64,000 nucleotides of DNA, taken from Pisolithus tinctorius. Lineage: Eukaryota; Basidiomycota; Agaricomycetes; Boletales; Pisolithaceae. Under the pieces are notes generated by a model, which saw only the letters and a program-made list of their open reading frames with translations, ran no database searches and was not told the origin of the DNA. The DNA is taken from NCBI GenBank assembly GCA_024663395.1, contig JANFAH010000078.1:1-64000 (forward strand). Direction: 5' to 3'. Positions 47,167 to 57,905 of this stretch are shown piece by piece; positions within the stretch are counted from its first letter, which is position 1; each line of letters starts with the position of its first letter. The position numbers and the translations under genes were made by a program.

Positions 47167-48403
47167 GGTCGAGCTTGTCGAGATGCACTTGCCTGTAAGA
47201 CCCACCACATGTTATGTGTATCCATATGCATACTTGAAATCACCATGTACTATACAAGCTGTACAATTCAGTTGGGCAACGCTTTCTGCTCGAACTGTTG
47301 AAAGGGATGTGACAGTGCGACCGTGGATCCCGTCTTAAGTCCATCCAGCGACTTGCGGGCACTATTAAACGGCATCCGGATCGATTCGGAGTCCTGAGCT
47401 TTGCTTGAGACGTGCGAGAAAACTAGTTCACGGGTAACATCGCGAGTCGGGGAACGAAAACCATGCCTCATCAGGTGCAAGCTGACACCGACCTGTCCGA
47501 CCCGCGGTAGAGTTGGGTGCCTGTGGTAGTGCAGTGGAAGAGTGACATTCTACACTTGTTATACTGACTAGCTAGATTTACCTGGCTCTGTCTCGGGGTC
47601 TTCTTCGACACTTGGTATGCCGTCACCTTATTGAAGACACTGATATCGGCCAGGTTAGTGACCGAAGCTGTGTGCATAAAGAATGACCAGATCCGTCAGA
47701 AGAGTCCAACGGCTTGATCTTTTGCAAAAAGGATGAAACCTTGAGGTCCACGCTCTGGGGCTTGGATGTAGGCTTGACGGCTGCAAAGCAAAGTATGTAG
47801 CATGTCGACCTGAACAGAAAATGGACTCGTTTCCAGTTTTCGGGCAGTGTCCCTTTTCCATTTCCTTCTCTCGGCCTACGTAAAACTATTGCGATTGCAA
47901 TGCGTTCGCAAAGCCAAAGAAATATGCAGTTGAATGTCCTGAAAACGTCGCCCATGACGAGATCGTTCAGACCTGCGAAAATCCGCAACGCGGGACAGTG
48001 CGCGTGTTGGACGTTGAAGCGTGTACATCCTAGAAACCAAGGCGAGCGTGGACAAGTAAGGCGGGTGAGGATCATGCGACCTGTGTGATCAATAGACTGT
48101 CTTGTGTATTCACACTGACTGAGGGGTCCTTCTGGAATTTTCACTTGATTGTTCCGGTGACAGCAAGTCTCGAGGACGTGGGAAAAAGCAATATCGGCTA
48201 GCACTGACGTCAGAGGGCACGTACAGTCCCAGCGTTGAATATTCGAACAGTCGTCTCGGACTCTGGGCTTGTGGCATCCTGGTCGACTGCTGCAAAAACC
48301 CCTGAACAGCGGGAGGTGGTCACGTGTCGTGTCTGGTCAGGAGAGCCAGCCCAGCCCGAAATGATGTCCGCGGGGATGCCCCTCGCTCGTCCTACCATCA
48401 GCC
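47167..48403. other. Intergenic, nothing recognised
   Basis: A 193-codon minus-strand frame (47,623-48,204) exists but shows no known domain. It probably holds the promoter of the kinase gene. Confidence 0.45.
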
Positions 48404-50552
48404 ATGTCAGATGCTTTCGATGTCATCCCATTCGACGTATGTTGCTGGGTGTCATCCTACAAAATACCCTACTTACACTCGTTGTCACCATTAGGACATC
48501 AAGGGTAAGTGGAAGAAGCTGGGGTCCGGCTCATTCGGCAACGTCTACAGAGGTGTGTAGCGCATACATACCCACAAATGTTACTCCAAACACCCATCTC
48601 TATGTCTTATCAGGCTCCTACCTCGGCATCGAGGTCGCGATTAAAGAGGTCCTTCCCTCAAACAGCTACAACGTAGCCAAGTACTTCGAGAGAGAATGGA
48701 GACTCATGAAGTAAATTCGACTGTCTTCATAACTCCCTCACACGGAATCGCATTACATAGGGAATCGCGCCATCCAAACGTCGTCCTCTACCTGGGACTT
48801 TCGCGTGCACCTCCCCCAGACGGACGTATCTTCATCGTATCTGAATACATCGAGAACGGTAAGATCATTAAATCTCATCAGAGACCCGTATTCCCATCGC
48901 AGCAGGCAACTTGCGCATGTACATAGTTGACAAAACCAACCCGTTCCCATGGCGTCTCCGCATATCCTTCGCCACGGATATCGCGCGCGCAATCGCATAC
49001 CTCCACGCCCGCAAATGCATCCACCGCGATATCAAAGGCGAAAACCTCCTCGTCACAACCAACGGTCGTCTCAAGATCACCGATTTCGGGTTCGCACGTA
49101 TCGCAGCACGCAACGCAGAGGAAAGCAAACGGTTGACGTTTTGTGGAACGGATTCGTACATGTCGCCCGAAATTCTGCTTGGCAAGAGTTTGACCTCCCA
49201 ACGGATATTTTCTCGATGGGTGTTATATTTTGCGAGATTGCGGCGAGGAAGGTGGCTGATGAGGAGCACTTCGCGAGGACCGGCTCCACGTTCGGTATAG
49301 ACCCGGACGAGGTACGAAGACTGGCAAACCCAGGATGTCCGTCGGCATTCCTCGCACTCTGTCTAGACTGCATAGCCAACGATCCCGCCGCCCGACCGAC
49401 AACCGCGCCATCCTCGACCGTCTGAGGGACATCGAAGCAGAGGTTGTCCGACCGAACAGAAGATCTACATTTAGGCAGCGTTAAGTTTATGTCGAAAGGG
49501 AAACGACGGGGAGTGCTCCTCGAATACCCAGTTTCGGGATGGGATTGGTAAAGGTATCGGCGGACAGACGTCCGTGTTTTTGGCGGAGGAAGTCGTTGCA
49601 GTGCCATCGAGTGCCGAAGAGAGTACGAGCGAAGAAGAGGCTGTCAAGGCGATACAAAACGCTCCCATCAGCGTCGAGTTGAGTGATGACTCATGGGGCC
49701 ACCAATGGTAAGTACCCTCCAGCTTCACCCCTTACACTCTATCGCACCATTATTGTACAGGAGACAGCGAGAACAGCGTGCAGCCCCTACTGAACACGTC
49801 CAGCAGCTACACGGATCTCCCGGAGGGTGATGGTACCAACCTCGTTCATACCATCATTCCCTCCTTATCGTCTGTCCTCACGATCAAGCCAATGCAAGAC
49901 CCAAACGCAACTCCCGACCCCTTACCACCTGATATCACATCCTCATCTCCATCCGACAGCTCTGCAATACCACCAGAACCGACGCACTCCACACACTCCG
50001 TCCAGACGAACTACACCTACCGTACTGCACATACTTCCACCCCCTCCATTGCAGTGGCCACGAGAGGTCACTCGTCCATCCAGGCCATACACACGCTACA
50101 CCGATTCACGCTGATCAAACCCGGGGCGAAACGAGCTCCCAATGCCACATCGTCCCCAGGAGGAGGGGGGTGGAATCCGCTGGAGATACTGTTCGGGAAC
50201 GGACTGTTGGGATATAAATGCGATATATGCATGAAGCGGATCGGGTGGAAGCCTATTCTGGAATGTGATGATTGTGGTCTTCGGTACGTGAGCTCCCTCT
50301 TTCTCTGGACACTGAACGGTTTTTGTTTTCGCCGTGTTTGCGTGCCTGTTGGATAGGGCACACGTGAAATGCGGAGAAGTCGCTCCACGAGATTGTGGGA
50401 TCAGGATGTTGCGCTCGATGTATCAGCAGCAGCAACAGCAGGGTGTACAAACGGGTTTGGGTCCGGGTCCAGCATCCCCGACGGGCAAGGTAGTAGTAAG
50501 ACAGAATGATGCATTGGGCGTGAAGTGGGTGCCTTCGTCGGTAGTGCGGTGA
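48404..50552 (+). CDS. Protein kinase (TKL-like) with C-terminal C1 zinc finger
   Basis: ATG at 48404 gives MSDAFDVIPFD. Short exons follow: DIKGKWKKLGSGSFGNVYRG (Gly loop), SYLGIEVAIKEVLPSNS (catalytic Lys), ESRHPNVVLYLGLSRA, VSEYIENG, then HRDIKGENLLV, ITDFGFARIA, CGTDSYMSPEILLG, DIFSMGVIFCEIAARK and NDPAARPTT. All catalytic motifs (VAIK, HRD, DFG, SPE) are present. The linker EDLHLGSVKFMSKGKR - SAPRIPSFGMG - IGKGIGGQTSVFLAEE changes frame three times (about 49,450, 49,510, 49,535). After an intron (49,710-49,760) a Ser/Thr/Pro-rich stretch leads to a C1 domain: HRFTLIKPGAKR, CDICMKRIGWKPILECDDCG, AHVKCGEVAPRDCG. A poly-Gln run follows and it ends at 50,552. The C1 finger suggests lipid-regulated membrane recruitment. 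Confidence 0.8.
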
Positions 50553-51685
50553 GGTGTACATCCGGATTCTTTTCTATTCTTTTGTTTCTTCATCACGGAC
50601 AATTGTATACATTTTTTTCTTTGAAGTGACGCCAAAAAAGACGGAATCAGAGAGAAAAGATGCGTACTCGCAGTCGAGGTGGAATATTTATACTAACAGT
50701 TAGCGGGCAGCGTGTACACCACTAACAATTGTGAACCTCGTTCATCCAACGACAATCTTCCTACTGGTGTGTCTGCGGCCTTTTCACTGACTGCAACATT
50801 CAACGATGGCCCATATTACGATTCGATGGCATCTCCGATCTGCGAGATCAGCACATCATTTTCAAAAGGATTCCATCCAAGTCGAGCTGACCCAGGCGAA
50901 CGCGGACTGGAGAACCCCCGCGCTTGCAAGAGATCCTACATCATCAGTAGCTCCCATCGTCGGACGTGCCTTTGCCAAAACTTCAATGCGTAAGTTTACA
51001 ACGACTATGTGGAACGTCTGCCAGTGCTGCAGGAGATAGCATGTTTGTCGCGCGTTCCGAGAGGGGGGACGAAGCGGTGTCATTAATGAGATCGGGGGCA
51101 GATGTCAGTTTGCAGCGTTGTGCCATGCACTTTTGCGCGTCGTTCACTGATGATATTCACGACGCATGAACTGTTTGGACGAGAGCATTTACGCGAGACA
51201 CATGGTGCCTTTCAACTGGCGGCGGTCCGCAGAGGCGCGCAAGCACCTCATCATTCGATTCACGTACATGCTCAGGTGGAGGGAATGTTCAATAGACGTA
51301 CCGCGACGAGAGAGCGCATGGAAGGCTGAGCATCATATTGATAGCGCTGGGTGAAAGGGACATATCAGCATTTCGCAACAAAGGACTATGCACTAGGTTG
51401 TCAGACCGAGAGCGAGATCGACGACGTTGCGTACGGTTTGCGAGCGAAGAGGAGAGATAAGAAGCTAGTTCAAAACATGCGACGGAAGTTGGACGGAAGG
51501 CAGAGAGCAATAAGTCACACCGTAGGATGGTTTTGGTCGAAAGGTCTCAGATCTCAAGCTCAAGCTTCGCTCGGATTGAACTAGCCAAGTGTCTCCAAAA
51601 AACTTCGGGGAAAATACTTTGCATTACATCAGCAAACCCCTCTCTCTTACCAGTTCTCTACAGTCAACTCTCATCGCAACTCTCT
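50553..51685. other. Intergenic with decayed ORF pieces
   Basis: The first 170 bp is the kinase gene's 3' flank, which recurs at 57,320-57,510. Further on, short blocks such as GDEAVSLMRSGADV (about 51,070) faintly resemble an ankyrin repeat but are too short to call. Confidence 0.35.
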
Positions 51686-53262
51686 ATGACTTCTTTTTTT
51701 GAGCGCCGACGGCGACAAAACCGGACTCTCTTCACCGCAGAGTGCGACGGCGCGGATGGCCCTTACACCTATCAGCAGGTTAGGGGCTACTACTATGGTC
51801 TGCCCTCTCGGCCAAGCTTCGTGGCTACACGATCAACGAGGTGTGGGTGCTGCCCGCTGTCGGCGAGCACAAGATCGTCGAGCTTTGGGAGGCCGGCTTC
51901 GCTGACCAGGTTATTGCCCGCCTCAGTGCTATGAAGGTGGACTGGGCCAGGCTCGACGCGGTCCGCATTGGCATAGTAGGTGAGTCCTCTGCCCCTGTCA
52001 TTCTCTGGATCGGAGTCGTGCCCGAGTCCTCTCCGGTGAGAATGGCGCACCGTGGCCTTGATGCTCGCAAAGTCCTCTACAACTGCGGCATCAAGGACGT
52101 CGAGGTAGAGATCCGCGAATCCCGTGTCTTCAAGTCGGTTAGCCCGAAGCTTCTCGCGCCGGTCTCGTCTAATCCCTTGTCACGTTCGTTGACCCTCTGA
52201 GCGTTGCGCTCGGCCTCCCCGTCTGTGCCGATAAAGGCGGCATGTTAAAGGAACGGGTAGCTTCTACATCGCTAGGTCTGGTGTTGCCGACAAGGTCTTC
52301 CTCGTCACTGCACTGCACATCATCTCCCCACGAGCCTGGCAAAAAACGAGACGATCGAGTGCAAGAATCCCAGTCAGCTCACCACAAAGTGATCCTCTCG
52401 GCGACGCCGCTTACAAAATCTCGTCGCGTCCATCATGGTCAGATTGGGCGGAAGGTAATGATGCCGAGCACCAGAAGCGCGTCGCCAGATGACGGAGGGG
52501 AGGGAGGGAGAAGATGTTGAGGATGAGCGCGCCGAGCCGAGCGTCTCCGGGATGCAGCGAAGAGGCGATCGAGAGATTTGACACCTTTACAAGGAGGTCG
52601 TCTCGAAGCGGGCCAACCAGCGGATCGCATCTCGGTGTGGTGTCCTTGCTCCTCCATCCAGCTCATGTCGATTCCCTCGGATTCTCAGGACATCGCTGTC
52701 ATCGAGGTCGACACGTCAAGATCGACGCGAGCAACTTCTGCGGGAACGTAATCGACCTTGGCACGGAGATCGACTCCGCCGACTTCATGCTCAGATGTAC
52801 CCCGACTTTCGCAACCGTACCCATTTCAAGTATCCCGCCGATCGCCTGCTGAGGCTCCACGATACCATTTCGGTCGATGAGACACGTCGCCCGCAGATGG
52901 TCGACCAGGACGGTGAGAAATACATCATGGTCCTCAAGAACGGTGGCAAGACCGGCCTGCCCATCAGCCGCGCCAACGGTGTCATTTCGTACATTCGCTA
53001 CTACGTCGGAAACAGCCCTGGCATCATCTCCAAGGAATGGGCGATTCTCCCAGCTGACAGCAAGTCTGTTCCCTTCTCTGCTCTGGGTGACTCGGGTTCA
53101 ATCATCGTCGACGGCAGCGGACGCATCGATGGTCTACTCACTGGCGGTGGCGGCACTACGGAAACCTCTGACATTACATATGCCACGCCCATTAGCTTCA
53201 ATCTGGAGCGCTTGAGGGCGTTCGGCTTCACGGCCGATTTCAACCTGCCGTTCGTCACCTAG
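51686..53262 (+). CDS. Chymotrypsin-like (S1-fold) serine protease-like protein, frameshifted
   Basis: ATG at 51686 gives MTSFFERRRRQNRTLFTAEC with no signal peptide, then GYYYGLPSRP. After a frameshift near 51,825 comes VGEHKIVELWEAGFADQVIA, then RIGIVGESSAPVILWIGVVP. A trypsin-fold module follows: FLVTALHIISPRAW (candidate catalytic His, about 52,315), NVIDLGTEIDSADF (candidate Asp), a conserved stretch RMYPDFRNRTHFKYPADRLL, NGGKTGLPISRANGVISYIR and SKSVPFSALGDSGSIIVDGS with the GDSGS nucleophile at 53,086-53,100. The frame ends FNLPFVT-stop at 53,262. The catalytic-triad reading is inferred from motif order. Several frame changes between 52,200 and 52,800 need introns or are damage. Confidence 0.6.
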
Positions 53263-53317
53263 GCATCGCCTCGAGCGTTGTTCACGATATTTTACTGCTT
53301 ACTCTGGTTTCCTTCAG

Positions 53318-53865
53318 ACGTCCTCGCGCACCGCCAGCTCGCAGCGGCAAGTGCACATACACCACTACATCCTTCTTTCCATTCCAAAGTCCATGTAGAA
53401 CGTATCATGGACGTCCTTAACCAGGGACATCGCATGGCGCAAATGGTAGGTCGCGCGAGCGTTGAATTCTATGTTGGCCTGGCGCTGCGCAAGCGTGGGG
53501 AGGTTCTTGCGAAAACTGGAAACGTCAGGGGAGTCGCCGAGGAAGTATTCGTCGTCCGGACATTTAGGAATGGGCTCGGTGTGTTCGTGCCCGAGTCAGT
53601 TCTTGCTCTTCGCTTCGTTGGATTTCCTGCCCAATGCATACTAGATTGGGCTCGGAAGGTCCCGTCATGTTCAAACAAGACGTTCGGTTGGACGCAGAGA
53701 ATTACACCGTTACCCTTCCGTCCCAGACGGCCCGACGAGAGAGAGGTTACGATCGCCCTTTTCGATAAAGTCAAGGTGAGGATTGACGTGGAGAAAGATA
53801 AAAATACACAGCGGGGACGTGTTAAGATGACACTCGTAAGCCCCGTCGATTCCAGTGGATTGTAA
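53318..53865 (+). pseudogene. 3' fragment of an exosome exonuclease DIS3/RRP44-like gene
   Basis: Directly after an intron-like acceptor (TTCCTTCAG) the frame reads DVLAHRQLAAASAHTPLHPS, VERIMDVLNQGHRMAQMVGR, ASVEFYVGLALRKRGE and EEVFVVRTFRNGLGVFVPE. After a frameshift comes an S1-like tail: LDAENYTVTLPSQTARR, EVTIALFDKVKVRIDVEKDK, VKMTLVSPVDSSGL, stop. This matches the end of the RNB domain plus the C-terminal S1 domain of DIS3. The PIN, cold-shock and most RNB exons are absent; the sequence just upstream is the end of the protease-like gene. It is best read as a partial duplication. Confidence 0.7.
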
Positions 53866-54214
53866 CGTAGGCGATATGTTTCTAGGACACATGAGATGCG
53901 TGAGTCACATTGTAGTGGGAATGAGTACTAAATCTCCTTCAAGTTCGCCTGTCATAATCCTTGAGAGTCATTGCTGCACTCTTGTTTTACAGAAATACAA
54001 TGGCTAAGTTACGTAGTTTCTTTACAATTTTCGAACTTGCTCGCCGTGGTGTCGTGTTGCCGGAATCGACGACTCGAGTTGCGAGGAAATGTGTACATAT
54101 GTAACTGGAATTCTCAAGGTCTTGTACTAGCGGTGCATGGAGTTGGATGGAACAACCCACCGTCTTGACGTGATCATTACTATTGAAGTACTGTCACCTT
54201 TTACAGATCCGACT

Positions 54215-56030
54215 TGCACGTAGTTGCAACTGATGCAGGTGCGCTGGACTCTTCTGGACAATGTACACAAGCAGACCGTCCTGTAGACCTCGACGCCTTC
54301 AGTCTCAGGCTACAACACGTCCACTACACTGAGCAATTTGCCATGGGATACTTACGACTACTGCAATGTATCCTCATGTCAACCCTGATCACTACTCATT
54401 GCCAAACGAGTCTGGTGCACGACTCCGGTGCGTCATAGTGGTCATGCGGCATCACAAGGTCGGGGCCTTGCTGTTACTACTTGTCAACCATTCTCATCGA
54501 TGCTACAGCGCACCCCAGATAACCTTCACCTGTCCGAACGCACTCTCAACCCCATCACCGGATGGAACTGCTCCAGCATCATACCACACAGTCATACGCT
54601 GGCGGGACGGCTCAAATATTCACCGCAACAAGGACACCTTTTCCCCACCCTTTTGCAGATCGCATATGGGCGGGTACATGCGACTCTGGACAGCTTACTC
54701 GTGAAGGGCTTGACGATGCCATAAAACATGGACGGGTACGTTTATGAGGGTACGAGCTGCTACAGGGCTTATATCGTCGGCCTGTGTGAACAGGATGGGG
54801 AGTATACCATGAGAGACTCAGGTTTTTGGAGCACGTGAGCGAGAAGGAGATATACGTTCGAACGTCGACGGAGCCGAGGACGCAGCAAGTAGCCGGTGCG
54901 ATGCTCTACGGTATGGATCCCAACACTGCGAGTAAACAATGGCCCATGTATATTCAGCCTGATATCGTGCGTGGTCATACATATGATTTGCGTGGTTCCC
55001 TTGTTCCTGGGCCAAGATATGACGTTTTCCAATTAGATCGACCCACTCGTGCCGAACTATGCGTGCCCCGTTGCTGGTCAACTCCGCGCCGAGGCGCAAG
55101 CCATGTCGTCTTGGATGGACCACTCCAGCGGAGGCTGGATGAAACGTTGGGCACAACTGGGCTAGACGCGTGGAATTCTTGGTGTAAGTACCACCTTGGT
55201 TTCATGTTCCTTGTGTCCATTCTCTTCACAACTGCACGTGTTTGCGCAGATGATCGCTTCTTTGACACCTTCACGTCCAGGACGTGCCACGGACACTCCC
55301 TCCCGTGTAATGTAACTGGTGCTTATGTCAGTCAAGAAGACGCGAAGATGGTGTGTGGACTGTTTCATTAGGGACCGCTTCAGATTTTACGTCTAACGAA
55401 CGTTCAAACCCCTCCGCTTGCGCCGCGGCATTTGCTCGTGGTACAGTTATCTTTTTAATGATGGACTACAAGCTAGCCAGTACGTCAAACTCGCGTTCGA
55501 TATTTTCTTTGCCGAGCTTGCAAATACTTTGCGGCACGTGTCCAACCGGAACACTTCTTACAACGGAGGTGAGGAGAACCTGAGGGACAATATTGCACAT
55601 ATTGGTGTAACAAGTCATGTTGTCGGGGTACAGGGGCGACCGAAGCACAAGCTGCACATATGTGTCGGACATGACGGCTCGATGGTGCGTCTCGCTGCTG
55701 GGCTCGGCCTTGGTCGTGCGAACGGCCTGCGATGGCCAGTCATGAGCAGCGAAATTGTGATGGAGGTGAATTCCGTGTTCCCCATTCTTACAAGTTGTAT
55801 CCATCCCGGTCTGACGGGTGGTGGATATAAGGTCACCGTCGGATGCTATGTACTGGCAAGATTTTGCTAACCAATCGTTGTGACAGGTTTGGCATGCTTC
55901 TGACAACGTATCATACGTGCGCGTCTTGCGTGAAGGCTCTCCAGCCCCACCACCACTTGACAGGATCCTTCTTGGTGGATTCATTTAGTTGCTGGAGGAC
56001 TTAATACTGGAGAGTCTTGGGTTTTGTGTG
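54215..56030 (+). pseudogene. Histidine acid phosphatase-like gene, damaged
   Basis: Blocks in order: YPHVNPDHYSLPNESGARLR, VIVVMRHHK joined across an intron to RTPDNLHLSERTLNPITGWN (the RHG-type catalytic motif), ADRIWAGTCDSGQLTREGLD, EKEIYVRTSTEPRTQQVAGA, then RFFDTFTSRTCHGHSLPCNV, YVKLAFDIFFAELANTLR, ICVGHDGSMVRLAAGLGLGR (the second catalytic HD motif) and LRWPVMSSEIVMEV. The last exon (from about 55,886) reads VWHASDNVSYVRVLREGSPA, GGFI, TAG (55,986), LLEDLILESLG. The branch resembles histidine phosphatases of the acid phosphatase superfamily. Frame changes and the late TAG suggest decay, although some frame changes fit introns. Confidence 0.6.
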
Positions 56031-56079
56031 AGTGAAACAGCAGGCTGCGACACAACGCTTCGGCCGAACTCTTGACCGT

Positions 56080-56300
56080 GATCACTTGTGTCTCCTATCT
56101 TGTGAACCTCTGCAACCTGCACCATGGAACCACTCCTCAGACCTGTGTTGGGTCTACAGTGGCGTCATCGACAACACCTTTCATGTTGAGATTTCCATGT
56201 CAAAAACAGTTTTACATCTCCAAGAAGTCATGAAGAATGAGAAAGCTGTCAGGTTCCGCGATTATGATGCGGACAACCTCCCTCCGCTAAGGTGAAAATC
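56080..56300 (+). pseudogene. Crinkler N-terminal-like domain fragment, copy A
   Basis: It reads LCWVYSGVIDNTFHVEISMS, KTVLHLQEVMKNEKAVRFRD, YDADNLPPLR. This follows the ubiquitin-like Crinkler_N pattern C.V.GD....F.V.I....TV..LK..IK......F...DA..L.L.KV. There is no start Met or downstream effector domain. Confidence 0.5.
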
Positions 56301-56414
56301 TCTGAAAACAAGCTCAAGCGGCGAAACCACTCGAGAACCAAATCGTCCAAGCTTTGCCCCGAGCCCGATTGTCATCGTCGTAGTCAGCGTCAATCCTATT
56401 ACTTTAGGTACGCC

Positions 56415-56665
56415 TTTTATTGCTATGGTACGATGTTGCCTTTATGATGAATCTCGGTTCTTAGATGTACGGTGCACAATTAGGCCTTCTGTCATCGTCC
56501 CAAACCTGGTTAGTTTTAACCGCTGGGTACGTGGCGATAAGATCAATGAGATCTTTCCCATCAAGATTTCTAGCATGAAGTTTGTTTGCACTCCGCATAA
56601 AGGCCATTAAAGATAAGAAACCAGTGAGTTTTCGTAATGTAGATGCGGATTCCATTCCCTCGCTC
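56415..56665 (+). pseudogene. Crinkler N-terminal-like domain fragment, copy B
   Basis: FNRWVRGDKINEIFPIKISS is followed, after a frame change near 56,580, by ALRIKAIKDKKPVSFRNVDA, DSIPSLFT. It is the same domain pattern as copy A, about 340 bp downstream, with no open full-length frame. Confidence 0.5.
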
Positions 56666-57139
56666 TTTACAAGGTTCCCGTTGTATGTGACAAAGACCCC
56701 GAGGAAACCTCGAGGGGCCTGATCTTTGATGGCAAAGAGAGGCTGTGGCCACTGGATCTCCTGTTTCCTCGGACCCCTCCGTCAGCAAAAGCGTGTCCAT
56801 ATTGTCATCGAGGCACCTCTTTCTGGTGAGTCTGAACAGGCACTTAGTAGGAATTCTCGTATGCTCAAAATAGTATTATTGAGGTCTCTTGGATGGAGTC
56901 CGTTCTGCGGTACTCACCCAGGCCTTCTACCTCCAACTATTTGGAAACATTCTGCCCATTTTATTTCTCTTGTGACTAATCAGGAACAACTATTCCGGTC
57001 CATATCCATGGTAATATTTGTTTCAGCGCTCTCCAGCCGTCTGGTCAACCCATTTGCATCAAATTCGTCCACCGGCATTTCAAGGATGCCCATCCGTTCT
57101 GTGCATCATTGGGGTGTGCACCCACCCTCCACGGTTCTC

Positions 57140-57515
57140 TGGACCACTGAGTGGTTCTTTATTCTCGTTTCGTTTTTCTGTGTGTGTGTGTGCGTGTTGG
57201 ATGGGGCACATGGAATAAGAATATTGCGCTCAATGAATCATCATCAGCAGGGTATCCAAATAGGTTTGCGTCCAGGTCCGATGGGCTTTCGTCGGAAGTA
57301 CAGTGTGCCTCCGGATTCCACTTCTCTTTTTTTTTGTTTCTTCGCGATAACGGATGTTCCTAAACATCTTGTTGACCCGGCTCAAAAAAGAACGGAATGA
57401 ACGTTCATTTCGGCGGAAAAGACATGATATCCGTGTCCGAAATGGAATATTGTACTACAGCAACAATTACTGGACAGCCCGTACACCATCGACAAATATG
57501 AACCCCCCAACCAAG
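57140..57515 (+). pseudogene. Decayed duplicate of the 3' end of the C1-kinase gene
   Basis: The segment GTGTTGGATGGGGCACATGG... through the 3' flank aligns by eye with 50,335-50,720. The peptide GIRILRSMNHHQQGIQIGLR parallels GIRMLRSMYQQQQQQGVQTG of the kinase C-terminus. Non-coding matches continue past the stop (CCTCCGGATTC, TTTGTTTCTTC, AAAAGA-CGGAAT, TGGAATATT, GTACACCA). The C1 finger itself is not preserved upstream. Confidence 0.7.
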
Positions 57516-57664
57516 GCAATTTCACCCCTACTCCTATTATTGACATGCCATTAATTGTACGGCGGAGTCCCTAGCAACTGCTATGCCGTCTAGTGCCATC
57601 ACCAGATCCGCAAACGCGAAAGGTTCCTAAGGAGGATACGACACTCCTAACGACTCCTAACGTG

Positions 57665-57905
57665 AAACTATTGTTTGCGTCCCCTATCGTGAATGTCTGC
57701 AACCTGCGACATATGCATGGGATCGCTCATCAAGCCCTGATGTTGGGTCTACGACGACCGTATTGATCACTTCTTTTCCGTTGATATCTTGGCATCGAAG
57801 GCTGTTTCGCACCTCAAAAGATCTTATAAAGAACAAGGAATCTAACGCATTCGACGATACAAATGCGAACGAACTCGAGGTCTACTCACCCCCTCTGCCA
57901 TAGCG
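57665..57905 (+). pseudogene. Crinkler N-terminal-like domain fragment, copy C
   Basis: Nucleotide resemblance to copy A (TGAATGTCTGCAACCTGCGAC and TGTTGGGTCTAC). The translated tail NKESNAFDDTNANELEVYS fits the IK.KK..AFD..DA.ELELW part of the domain. It is broken by stops. A short open block KFISEHGIVEWINIVVKATK follows at about 57,980 and may belong to the same ruined gene. Confidence 0.45.

Noticed and set aside
51050..51110. Ankyrin repeat in GDEAVSLMRSGADVSLQ
   Set aside because: A single partial match without a second repeat; likely chance or too decayed to call.
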